15,615 nt of DNA from Candidatus Auribacterota bacterium (GTDB lineage Bacteria > Auribacterota > JAFGBW01): contig JAFGBW010000173.1 in the NCBI GenBank assembly GCA_016932965.1, positions 1 through 15,615 of the forward strand, given 5' to 3'. Under the pieces are notes generated by a model. That model did no database searches. It was not told where the DNA came from and saw only the letters and a list, made by a program, of their open reading frames with translations. How positions within the stretch are numbered: the stretch's first letter is position 1; every line of letters begins with the position of its first letter. Positions 1 through 6,963 of the stretch are shown piece by piece. The position numbers and the translations under genes are program-made.

Positions 1-378
1 CTCTTAAAACGAACGCATGGGCTTTTTGCCAAACCATTAAATCTTGAAAAGTTTTAGCTCTTTTTTTTTCATACTGAATTCTGACTCCTGAATTCTAACT
101 TGTTCCTAAGCAATACGATACAATAAAATCCCAGCTTGTCTCACCCATAGATTCTTTTGAGAAGGCCATTTTTTTAATTCACGTGCAAAAGGCATCGATA
201 CTCATCACACCCCTTTCGACCATGCAATGAAATTCGCAAACCATGATATGAATCTGAATCACAAAATAGGCTGAGAAATTAAAAAAATTGCGGACACTGC
301 AGGATTGATATAATATTTTCGTGCTCTCGATATTTTTAAATTCCGGAAAATCATTCTTGTTACAGGAAAAAATCATTC
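1..378. other. Non-coding left flank
   Basis: No convincing gene is visible here. Two forward frames are open from the left edge, one to a TAG at 55-57 and one to a TGA at 43-45, so the tail of an upstream gene could enter the window, but 14-18 codons are too few to identify. A run of nine or ten T lies at about 60-69, just after AAAAG at about 49-53, and could be the remains of a terminator. Two copies of CTGAATTCT (74-82 and 88-96) belong to a word family seen in other gaps. A 65-codon minus-strand frame at 179-376 has no recognisable content and I do not call it. Confidence 0.5.
288..314 (+). promoter_or_regulatory. Possible sigma-70-type promoter ahead of prmC
   Basis: A perfect TATAAT -10 hexamer lies at 309-314. 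A weak -35 candidate TTGCGG lies at 288-293, with a short 15-base spacer. It would start transcription about 55-60 bases before the small ORF at 379 and drive it together with prmC. In AT-rich DNA a TATAAT can occur by chance, and the spacer is suboptimal. Confidence 0.35.
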
Positions 379-504
379 ATGAAAAATGATCTCCGTCATG
401 CCTTGTCCAAATTTGAAAGCACCTTCAACCGGTTGTATCATGAATATATGCCGGTAAAAACAAGCTTTCAAAAATATTCCATGAGAACGATCAGCAATGA
501 ATGA
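379..504 (+). CDS. Possible 41-residue leader or small protein overlapping prmC
   Basis: An ATG at 379 opens a 41-codon frame ending in TGA at 502-504. The frame overlaps the prmC ATG (497) by 8 bases. The nearest upstream in-frame stop is TAA at 337-339. An AGGA (364-367) lies about 11 bases before the ATG, slightly far for a ribosome binding site. The peptide begins MKNDLRHALSKFESTFNRL, is rich in charged and aromatic residues, and has no membrane segment or motif I recognise. prmC has no clear Shine-Dalgarno sequence of its own, so a stop-start overlap of this kind would suit translational coupling. In many bacteria prmC follows prfA, but this peptide does not resemble the end of release factor 1. 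It may be a real small protein, a translated leader or chance. Confidence 0.3.
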   Translation: MKNDLRHALSKFESTFNRLYHEYMPVKTSFQKYSMRTISNE

Positions 505-1357
505 CAAAACATGGCGGATACTGGAACTCCTGAAATGGGGGGAGGAATGGCTGGGAAAAAAGGGCATAGAGCAGCCCCGGCTGAACATGGAATTCCTTCT
601 GGGCCATGTGATGGAAAAAAAACGAGTCGAATTATACCTTGCTTTTGAAGAAACGGTTTCACAAGAAAAACTCGTTGAGTTAAAGGAACTCCTGCAAAGA
701 CGCATCACAGGCGAACCCCTGATGTACATTCTCGGCGAGACGGAATTCCATGGGCTAAAAATCAAGGTGAATCCTTCCGCCATGATTCCAAGATCTGAAA
801 CAGAGGCCATGATGGATGAAGTATTGAAGGAAGCGGCACATCTCAACCCTCAAAAAATTGCGGATTTGGGGACAGGAACAGGCTGCCTGGCCATTCTCCT
901 TGCCAAGCATTTCCCCCAAGCGCATGTTATCGCCGTGGATATATCCGAAAAGGCGCTTTCTCTGGCGCGGGAAAACGCGGAAAGAAATCAGGTATCGGAA
1001 AAAATGCATTTTTTATGTGAAGATATTCTTCGGTGGCTGGAACAAAATTCCGGATTCGATTTGATTGTTGCAAACCCTCCTTATATTTCGCTGGAAGAAT
1101 TCAACAATCTTCCTTCATCAGTTAAAGACCATGAACCGAGAACAGCCTTGACTGATGAGGGAGACGGTACATCGTTTCTCAAAAGAATACTGGCCGGTAT
1201 GACCCGCGTTTTGAATCCACAGGGCGCTGCTTTCCTGGAATTCGGGTGGCAAATGGGTCCGTGGATTGCAGATGCAGCCCAAGAAAACAACCTGAAGGCA
1301 AAAATCTATAAAGACATCCACGGACTGGACCGGTTTGTAAAAATTCAATGTCCATGA
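497..1357 (+). CDS. prmC: Peptide chain release factor N5-glutamine methyltransferase PrmC
   Basis: This cytoplasmic SAM-dependent enzyme methylates the glutamine of the GGQ motif in release factors RF1 and RF2, which speeds peptide release at stop codons. The 286-residue length is normal for the family. Residues 1-75 form the helical N-terminal release-factor-binding domain. EPLMYILGETEF (73-84) and IPRSETE (97-103, usually IPRPETE) follow. The SAM-binding loop DLGTGTGC is at 123-130 and the catalytic NPPY, which holds the target glutamine, at 193-196. HEPRTAL (212-218) and the following DG segment are also family features. The ATG at 497 is chosen because an in-frame stop lies at 482-484 and the N-terminal domain starts at once. 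There is no good ribosome binding site, and translation may be coupled to the overlapping small ORF. prfA, the common partner, is not seen next to it. Confidence 0.95.
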   Translation: MNDKTWRILELLKWGEEWLGKKGIEQPRLNMEFLLGHVMEKKRVELYLAFEETVSQEKLVELKELLQRRITGEPLMYILGETEFHGLKIKVNPSAMIPRSETEAMMDEVLKEAAHLNPQKIADLGTGTGCLAILLAKHFPQAHVIAVDISEKALSLARENAERNQVSEKMHFLCEDILRWLEQNSGFDLIVANPPYISLEEFNNLPSSVKDHEPRTALTDEGDGTSFLKRILAGMTRVLNPQGAAFLEFGWQMGPWIADAAQENNLKAKIYKDIHGLDRFVKIQCP

Positions 1358-1419
1358 CTTGTTACTCTGTTCATGCGAATGAGGGGCAATAAGTTCAATT
1401 CTCTGCAAAGGAATCATGA

Positions 1420-1502
1420 ATGTCCGGCTTAAAAAAATAAAGAAATAACGTCAAACACAGTAAAATAGAGGGACTGATTAAAAATATAAGAAAGCCGGAC
1501 AT
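1420..1502. repeat. Perfect 11-bp inverted repeat with 61-base spacer
   Basis: ATGTCCGGCTT at 1420-1430 is matched exactly by its reverse complement at 1492-1502. The AT-rich interior is 61 bases long and has no clear secondary pairing. It could be a very small palindromic mobile-element remnant, a transcript hairpin downstream of prmC, or chance. No target-site duplication is visible. Confidence 0.45.
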
Positions 1503-1794
1503 GGATTAAGGATTTTAAAAGAAACGTCTCCGATTTTTGTAACGGATGGAGGCCGAAGGACGGAACAATACTGAATTCTGAATTCTTTAAAACATCTTCA
1601 TAAAGTAAAAACCTAAAAAGAGTATAAAACAATCATTGAAAAACAAACCGGACAGTTCTGAAATTCAATTCATGTTATATGCACAATTATTATAGAATAC
1701 ATAAACCTTTGCATGACCTCTAAAAAAACAATATATATTCGACCAACTTGAAAATGAGTAACATATAGATTCTGAAACAGAACAAATGGGGAAA

Positions 1795-1851
1795 TTGATG
1801 ACGGCCAAAAAAGTTTTTTATATGTTAAACGAGATGATGATAATAACGATA
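1795..1851 (+). promoter_or_regulatory. Candidate promoter with Fur-box-like operator before the TonB receptor
   Basis: Positions 1833-1851 match the classical 19-base Fur consensus (GATAATGATAATCATTATC) at 14 of 19 positions; the first 12 bases match at 11. A plausible promoter lies just upstream: TTGATG at 1795-1800 and TATATG at 1819-1824 with an 18-base spacer. The site would then sit over or just after the transcription start, where iron-loaded Fur represses. The region is very AT-rich, so the match could be accidental. Confidence 0.3.
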
Positions 1852-1925
1852 TATGTAAAAAGGTTTTTCTGTAAAAATATTAATTATTAATTATAGAAAT
1901 CGTATATTTTCATGAGGTAAAAATT

Positions 1926-4043
1926 ATGAAACAAAAAATTGTTTCTTTATTCATAGTCTTAGGCATGGCTATATTCTTTCTTGTACTTCCTTCTTATGGT
2001 AACGAAAACACTGTGGAAGAAGGATTAGAATTTCTGATGTTTTGCGAAATGCCGAAGATTACCATTGCCTCCAAAACAGATGAATCTCTGTTGGCCAGTT
2101 CAGGCACAGTTTATATTATCACGGAACAAGATATCAAACGTTACGGATGGAAAGATTTACAGGAAATCCTGAAATCTATTCCGAATATGGATCTGATGTG
2201 GCAATATAACTGGCTGAACGGAGGTCAAAGGGGTTTTATCGGCAATTTTTCCGGCACCCTTTTACTTATTGATGGACGTGAAGTACAGAATCTTCTAGCC
2301 AGCGAAGCATTCATGTCCTGGGATTTTCCGGCACATCGCATTAAAAGAGTAGAAATTCTTCAAGGTCCTAATTCAACTCTTTACGGAGGAAATGCCACAC
2401 AGGGCGTGATCAACATCATAACAAAATTTGGCGATAAAGGTGATAAGGATTTAAATGAAGCTGAAATTTTCATGGGTCAAGTTAAAACGGAAGGAATCGC
2501 CGGTGTTTTTAAAAAAATAGCACTGGACAAATCATGGGAGCTTGGATTCAGCGCTTCTACATTCAGAACGGAACAGAACTGGAAAGAACTGGCTGAATTT
2601 GCCGCTAACGATTATATGTTTTCAAGAAATCCTTCCATGGACCATTTGCGTTATCACGGAACAGATCATTTCAGGCTGAACGAACAGACTTGGACATCTG
2701 ATATGTATGCCAGGTACAAGGAGGTATACATCGGGTATGATTTCTTTAAGGAAATCAATTGCTCCGGATTGGAATATGTCCGATACGATTATAACAGGGA
2801 CGAGCCGAGAAGAGGTTATCGCCAGGCTTATATCGGAATGAACCATGAATTTTCGGAGAATCTGAATGCCTTTATCGAATATCAGGATGTGAGTGAAGAT
2901 GAAAGCTGGTTAGTGGAGAAGCTCATGAATCCTTTAACAGCCACCTCATATGAGGATGTTGAATTATATATACACGGAGAGTCTTTTAGAGAAACCACCA
3001 GAAATCGTATTATTACCCAGGTCAACTGGAAGATGAATGATTATAATAATTTTGTGGCAGGATATGATTACTGGAAACTGAACATTGACGATCTACTTGG
3101 TGAAAATAATGCCATCTATCCGGATCAGGATCTTGAAAATCTTTCAGACGGATGGCCGGTTGACAAAGAAGAAACGATAAAACAATCACTCTTCCTTCAG
3201 GATACCATCACCTTTATTCCCGAAAAATTAAAATTAACAATAGGTTTGCGTTATAATAAACAGGATTACACAAATGATTCCTACCTGCCGCGCGCTTCTT
3301 TGGTGTATCAGCCGACTAAAGATTCAGCTCTGAAGCTGACTTATGGCAAGGCGTTCAGACCGCCCAATATTTTTGAATTCATGAATGTCACTGACAACGT
3401 GATCGATTCACAGGAAATGGAAATGTATGAATTAAACTATACTCATAATCTAGTTATAGCCGATGTAAACTTATACAACATTTTAGCTCTTTATAGCATG
3501 GAAGCCAGCAACCTTTACAGCAAGGTATGGATAGGCGGCGGAACAACACAATTGCAAGGATGGAAAACTATTGTGGGAGGCAGCTATAAAATACAAGGTA
3601 TTGAAAATCTGCTAAGATTAATCTATAATAAATTCTCAGGATTTGCAGGATTCCGTTATATCAGTCCTGACAAAACTACTGTTGCAGAGGAAAGGATTGT
3701 GGCAGATGTTCCAACAATAAAATATAAAGTGGGTGTTTCTTATGAATTCCTTGATTATCTGAATGCCAGTCTTTTTATTGATCATTGGAGCAAAGTGAAG
3801 ACTGATGCCAACAAGTATCTTGCTCCCGGCATAGAAGTTTATACGGTTCCCGCATGGACAAATGTTGATCTTAATATTAATCTTGGAGAATTCAAGCTAG
3901 GAAGCATGCTTTCAACATTTTCCCTGTATATTGAAAACATATTAGATAAGACTTATTATCATGCAAATGTTCGTGGTGCGAGTCCGGTCCAGTTCTTACA
4001 GCCACCACGCACTTTTTATGTGAAAGCAAGTTTCAAATCATAA
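1926..4043 (+). CDS. TonB-dependent outer-membrane receptor
   Basis: This is a ligand-gated outer-membrane transporter that takes up a scarce large nutrient (iron-siderophore, cobalamin or similar) using energy passed from TonB-ExbBD. The protein has 705 residues, within the usual range. Residues 1-25 form a signal peptide with a basic start, a hydrophobic core and a likely cut after SYG. The plug domain spans about 45-168: the TVYIITEQDIKRYGWKDLQE segment (61-80), LLLIDGREV (112-120) and the highly conserved VEILQGPNSTLYGGNATQG (142-160) then INIITK. The rest is a beta-barrel with alternating aromatic strands. FRPPNIFE (3357-3380) and the end (RTFYVKASFKS) fit receptor C-termini, although the last residue is serine where phenylalanine is usual. 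GAGGT lies 7-11 bases before the ATG. It stands alone, with no TonB, ExbB or ABC-transporter genes nearby. The ligand cannot be read from the sequence; a Fur-like site upstream hints at iron. Confidence 0.93.
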   Translation: MKQKIVSLFIVLGMAIFFLVLPSYGNENTVEEGLEFLMFCEMPKITIASKTDESLLASSGTVYIITEQDIKRYGWKDLQEILKSIPNMDLMWQYNWLNGGQRGFIGNFSGTLLLIDGREVQNLLASEAFMSWDFPAHRIKRVEILQGPNSTLYGGNATQGVINIITKFGDKGDKDLNEAEIFMGQVKTEGIAGVFKKIALDKSWELGFSASTFRTEQNWKELAEFAANDYMFSRNPSMDHLRYHGTDHFRLNEQTWTSDMYARYKEVYIGYDFFKEINCSGLEYVRYDYNRDEPRRGYRQAYIGMNHEFSENLNAFIEYQDVSEDESWLVEKLMNPLTATSYEDVELYIHGESFRETTRNRIITQVNWKMNDYNNFVAGYDYWKLNIDDLLGENNAIYPDQDLENLSDGWPVDKEETIKQSLFLQDTITFIPEKLKLTIGLRYNKQDYTNDSYLPRASLVYQPTKDSALKLTYGKAFRPPNIFEFMNVTDNVIDSQEMEMYELNYTHNLVIADVNLYNILALYSMEASNLYSKVWIGGGTTQLQGWKTIVGGSYKIQGIENLLRLIYNKFSGFAGFRYISPDKTTVAEERIVADVPTIKYKVGVSYEFLDYLNASLFIDHWSKVKTDANKYLAPGIEVYTVPAWTNVDLNINLGEFKLGSMLSTFSLYIENILDKTYYHANVRGASPVQFLQPPRTFYVKASFKS

Positions 4044-4071
4044 TTTAATTTTATCATTGCCGTTCCCAAAA

Positions 4072-4158
4072 GCAAACTTCTGGGGATCTCCGCTTAAAAG
4101 GATGCTCTTTGCAACAGCTTGATCGGCATAACCCCCCGGTGCAAGCAAAGAGGTTTGC
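4072..4158. other. Candidate structured RNA element between the receptor and rpsU
   Basis: Two nested perfect pairings can be drawn. GCAAAC (4072-4077) pairs with GTTTGC (4153-4158). CTCTTTGC (4105-4112) pairs with GCAAAGAG (4145-4152), so the right arms of the two stems abut and could stack. Inside the inner loop ATCGG (4122-4126) can pair with CCGGT (4136-4140) using one G-U pair. It does not match a riboswitch class that I recognise. It could be a 3' end structure of the receptor mRNA, a small RNA, or chance pairing. The strand is undecided. Confidence 0.3.
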
Positions 4159-4179
4159 GATAATTCAATCATTTTCCGC

Positions 4180-4206
4180 TTGACATAAAAATACTTTTCA
4201 TATAAC
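4180..4206 (+). promoter_or_regulatory. Probable sigma-70-type promoter of rpsU
   Basis: A perfect -35 TTGACA (4180-4185) is followed by TATAAC at 4201-4206 with a 15-base spacer. Read as TAACTA at 4203-4208, the spacer is 17. Transcription would start about 50 bases before the rpsU start codon. The -35 match is the best in the window. Confidence 0.5.
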
Positions 4207-4263
4207 TAAAGTCACCTTTTTAATAAAAAATATCCATCAACCCCATTAAAAGGAGAAACCATT

Positions 4264-4461
4264 TTGCCAGTAGTTACTTTGCAAAGAGACGAACCCATTG
4301 AAAAAGCGCTGAAACGTTTATCGAAATTAGTGAACAAGGAAGGGATTATTCAGGCCATTAAAAGACACCGTTTCTACGAGAAACCAAGCGAACAGAAAAG
4401 AAAAGCCCTGTCCCGTTCCAAGAAAAAAATCGAAAAAGAAAAAATGATTCCTTTTTTCTGA
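4264..4461 (+). CDS. rpsU: Small ribosomal subunit protein bS21
   Basis: bS21 is a small basic protein of the 30S platform, near the 3' end of 16S rRNA, that helps initiation of translation. The 65-residue product starts MPVVTLQRDEPIEKALKRLS, matching the family pattern of a short beta strand, then acidic E-P, then a helix. RHRFYEKPSEQKRK (39-52) is the hallmark RREFYEKPT-type segment, and the tail is strongly basic. The start codon is TTG: AGGAG lies about 8 bases upstream and only this start gives the conserved MPVV N-terminus. It is transcribed alone from its own promoter and ends at a terminator-like hairpin 5 bases past the stop. Confidence 0.93.
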   Translation: MPVVTLQRDEPIEKALKRLSKLVNKEGIIQAIKRHRFYEKPSEQKRKALSRSKKKIEKEKMIPFF

Positions 4462-4465
4462 TTCT

Positions 4466-4488
4466 CAGATCAGAACAATCTGTTTTTT
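4466..4488 (+). terminator. Small rho-independent terminator after rpsU
   Basis: CAGAT (4466-4470) pairs with ATCTG (4478-4482) around a 7-base loop, and six T follow at 4483-4488. It begins 5 bases after the rpsU stop and touches the stop codon of the convergent minus-strand gene. The stem is short, so termination may be partial. Confidence 0.5.
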
Positions 4489-6127
4489 ATTTTAACTGAT
4501 GCTCTTTCCGGAGAAGATCCAATATTGTTTTAACCGGATTAAAAGTAGATAGCGGCACATCGATAAAAAACGTATTCCAGTCAGCCATACCGCCATTCCA
4601 GAGCCCGGGCAGTTCAAGCATTTTTATTTCCCGACCCTTCCAGGATTTGACGGAAATAAAATTCTGTGCCGCATCCCGGAACCGGGTCAGGTCAAACAAA
4701 TTTCCCCTGTAATCCCTGACAGAACAAACCAGATCCACAGGATTGAAATGAGTGGAACTTGAAAAAATGGTTTTTTGATCATGGTCATCTTTGTTGATCT
4801 GAAATGATTCAACTATTTGAATGGTCTGAATGCCTGATTTATGTTCCACCCAAAAAGGATGCCCGCCCGGTTCTCCCTGATTCCTGACCATCCCGCATAC
4901 CCGGACAGGACGGTTCAGCATCGAAAAAAGAAAATCCCTTTTCTGGACAGAGCTTTGGCTTTTCCATTCAAAAGGAAGCTTGACACAAATCTCTTTTTCG
5001 AGAAATTCTCCCGCTTCCGTGATGATAGAATCATCCTGAATCGTTTCCAATCTTTCAAGATAGGTGAAGATCTGTTTCTGCATTGAAATCAAATATCCTC
5101 CCAGAACCTTCTTATAAAATAATGTGTCCTGTTTCAGGGAATCCGGGACTATGTTATCGATATTCTTGATGAAAATAATGTCACCCTGAAGTTCATTCAA
5201 GTTCTCTAAAAGTGCCCCGTGACCGCCCGGACGAAACACCAGATTCGAATCTTCATCCCGTAAAGGTTGATTATGCATGTCCAGCGCCACGGTTTCCGTG
5301 CTTTCCTTTTGAACAGACCATCTGATATCGAGTTTCTTTCCGCCAGTTTCATAAAGGGACCGGATTTTCTTAATATGGTCCTTGATGAGAGAAAGATGCT
5401 CTCTGGAAAAAGTAAAATGAACAGCGGCTTTTCCTTTTTGATTCACGGCATGGTCCAGGGCCTCCACACATTGTTCCTCCAGAGCAGTCCGTGCATGATC
5501 CGGGTATCGATGGAATTTTAATAGCGCCTTGGGATAATCACTCAAATTCATCCCCTCAGGGCCCAGAATGAGATTTAAAATCCTTGTATACTGCCTTTGG
5601 GCGATAAGCGTATCAACATCATCCCCTTTACTTTGAAAAAATGACTGAATGTCCGGATAAAAGGGGAATTCCCTGATTCTGGTGATGAATGTCTGAAAAA
5701 AAATAATGTCCTTGTCAGTGGAGACTTGATCCTGAGATTCCCCTTTTTCCAGATTCTCCAGCCGTTTTTCAAGAAGGACATGATGAAATGTCTGAAATCC
5801 GCGTCCCCGGTAAGGGTCCTTGAAATCCGTTGTTTTTACCGGAAGAAGACTCAATAACGGCTGAAACATGCGGGAACCGGCCCCTGAAGCAGGAACGAAT
5901 TTCATGACCTTCCTGGAAGGGGATTCTTTCATGAAAACCTGGGCCATCTCCTTAAGCCGGGAAGCATCCAGAACCGTTATCCCGGCAGCCGGAATGCAGG
6001 GCCTGATCAATTTCACAAAAGAGACGCCTTTCATCATGGCATCAATCTGTTTCTGAACCGTATCCGGCGAAATACCTTTTTCTTCAAGGTTCTTCAGATC
6101 TTTTTGGTTGATGATAAATGAAGTCAT
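4487..6127 (-). CDS. DUF4301 family protein, possible cryptic nucleotidyltransferase
   Basis: The 546-residue protein matches, end to end and from memory, the DUF4301 family (PF14134), common in Bacteroidota and of unknown function. Visible family segments are an N-terminal helix (KDLKNLEEKGIS, 9-20), FVPASGAGSRMF (77-88), ALLKFHRYPD (201-210), FRPGGHGALLENL (298-310), FIKNIDNIVPD (319-329), VRVCGMVRNQGEPGGHPFWV (408-427) and LPGLWNGGMADWNTFFIDVP (506-525). No signal peptide or membrane segment is seen, so it should be cytoplasmic. The first glycine-rich loop and the GGHG segment resemble the nucleotide loop and the P-x-GHG motif of UDP-sugar pyrophosphorylases; that is my inference, and the reaction is unknown. 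The ATG at 6127 has no ribosome binding site at the usual spacing (an AGAGGT sits about 20 bases upstream), but a stop lies seven codons upstream in frame. It converges on rpsU. Confidence 0.85.
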   Translation of the reverse strand: MTSFIINQKDLKNLEEKGISPDTVQKQIDAMMKGVSFVKLIRPCIPAAGITVLDASRLKEMAQVFMKESPSRKVMKFVPASGAGSRMFQPLLSLLPVKTTDFKDPYRGRGFQTFHHVLLEKRLENLEKGESQDQVSTDKDIIFFQTFITRIREFPFYPDIQSFFQSKGDDVDTLIAQRQYTRILNLILGPEGMNLSDYPKALLKFHRYPDHARTALEEQCVEALDHAVNQKGKAAVHFTFSREHLSLIKDHIKKIRSLYETGGKKLDIRWSVQKESTETVALDMHNQPLRDEDSNLVFRPGGHGALLENLNELQGDIIFIKNIDNIVPDSLKQDTLFYKKVLGGYLISMQKQIFTYLERLETIQDDSIITEAGEFLEKEICVKLPFEWKSQSSVQKRDFLFSMLNRPVRVCGMVRNQGEPGGHPFWVEHKSGIQTIQIVESFQINKDDHDQKTIFSSSTHFNPVDLVCSVRDYRGNLFDLTRFRDAAQNFISVKSWKGREIKMLELPGLWNGGMADWNTFFIDVPLSTFNPVKTILDLLRKEHQLK

Positions 6128-6195
6128 AACTGTACGCTTAAATTCTTACCTCTTGTTTAACTCTCCGATATAACCGGAGTTTCAGCGCTGTTGTT

Positions 6196-6287
6196 CAGTT
6201 GATGGTTGTTGGTTTATGGTTGTTAGTTGAGAACGATTCTTCTCATTATTCACCATCAACTGACAACCTTAAACCATTCACCATTCC
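6196..6287. repeat. Degenerate inverted repeat of GGTTTATGGTTG type
   Basis: The arm at 6211-6230 pairs with the arm at 6256-6275 at 18 of 20 positions, and weaker similarity extends outward about 10 bases on each side. The 25-base centre contains GATTCTTCTCATTATTC (6235-6251), which recurs with one change at 13113-13129. Each arm is itself a patchwork of TGGTT/GTTGA words, so the element has low-complexity character. It lies upstream of the DUF4301 gene and downstream of the nucleosidase gene, both on the minus strand. Its role is unknown. Confidence 0.65.
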
Positions 6288-6377
6288 AGCTTATGCGTTA
6301 TGTTTAACTCCTGATCTGTTTTTCTGCCGGATACCCTAAATGAGATCATGGATCTAATCCTACTGCATTTTTCAAAT

Positions 6378-6938
6378 TTATCCCGAAAAGAAAAGATTAA
6401 AAATCTGTCTGCACAATTCTTTCGATACCCTGGTTGCGTTTTTCATGGCTGCTTCATGCGCATTTTCTTCAGCATGATCAGAAACAGCCTTAAAAGCGAA
6501 AAAAGGGATTTTAAATTGCGCCGCCACACCGGCAAGAGCAAAACATTCCATGTCGCAGAGCATGGCCCCAAGCCCCTTTATATGGTTTCTCTGCTTTTCC
6601 GACCTCATGACGCCATCCTGAGTCACTAAAACAGCAGAAGGAAAAGACGATTCCGGTATGACAGGAATTTCAAAAAAAGAGGGTCTTCCTGAAAAAAGCC
6701 GGTCCCCTTCCACGACTTTTCTAATACTGAAAATACTGCCCAAAGGGATGCCCTCATCCACGGCCCCGCATATACCCAGATTGACGACCCTTTCGAAATG
6801 GCCTTCCCTGAGCTTTTTTGCCAGACCATAAGCTGCATTGGACTTCCCAATACCCGTGATCAGCACATCCCCCTCTCCATCAGGCATCCCCCCCAGATGA
6901 TTCTCCATCCTCGTGGCAAAAACAAAAAGAGTCTTCAT
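6378..6938 (-). CDS. MTA/SAH-nucleosidase or futalosine-hydrolase-like nucleosidase
   Basis: The protein belongs to the PNP_UDP_1 superfamily, which cleaves the N-glycosidic bond of nucleosides such as 5'-methylthioadenosine, S-adenosylhomocysteine or futalosine (menaquinone synthesis). TGIGKSNAA (28-36) and NLGICGAV (53-60) are the phosphate/ribose-loop segments. DME (129-131) corresponds to the substrate-binding Met-Glu, and SDHAE (153-157) carries the catalytic aspartate (Asp154). Glu12 is placed like the N-terminal catalytic glutamate of MTA/SAH nucleosidases. At 186 residues it is shorter than MTA nucleosidases (about 230), with loops lost mainly in the middle. The DMECFALAG form and short length leave the substrate open; MqnB and MtnN are both possible. 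The start at 6938 lacks a strong ribosome binding site. The gene stands alone, separated from both minus-strand neighbours by repeat-rich gaps. Confidence 0.75.
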   Translation of the reverse strand: MKTLFVFATRMENHLGGMPDGEGDVLITGIGKSNAAYGLAKKLREGHFERVVNLGICGAVDEGIPLGSIFSIRKVVEGDRLFSGRPSFFEIPVIPESSFPSAVLVTQDGVMRSEKQRNHIKGLGAMLCDMECFALAGVAAQFKIPFFAFKAVSDHAEENAHEAAMKNATRVSKELCRQIFNLFFSG

Positions 6939-6963
6939 GCTCTATAGCATAATGGGGAATGCA

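Larger units (their letters stand above)
1358..1925. other. 568-base AT-rich intergenic region
   Basis: No convincing gene lies between prmC and the TonB receptor. The stretch holds an 11-bp perfect inverted repeat (1420-1430 and 1492-1502), overlapping CTGAATTCT words (1571-1586), and a Fur-box-like site with a possible promoter near the receptor. A 34-codon forward frame (1786-1890) beginning MGKLMTAKKVFYMLNE overlaps the proposed regulatory site. Its base composition is like the surrounding non-coding DNA, and I do not call it. A 67-codon minus-strand frame at 1429-1632 spans the inverted repeat and also looks spurious. Confidence 0.6.

Noticed and set aside
373-846. 157-codon minus-strand frame
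   Set aside because: It is antisense to prmC, which has clear conserved motifs. The translation is rich in Ser, Phe and Arg without any domain.
1429-1632. 67-codon minus-strand frame in the gap after prmC
   Set aside because: It contains the inverted repeat and the GAATTC words and has no recognisable protein features.
1786-1890. 34-codon frame before the TonB receptor
   Set aside because: It has GGGG near a second in-frame ATG, but the peptide has no pattern and overlaps the likely promoter and Fur-like site. There is too little to support a gene.
1640-1925. Cobalamin riboswitch ahead of the TonB receptor
   Set aside because: I looked for a B12-box-like segment because BtuB-type receptors often have one; the AT-rich leader contains none that I can see.
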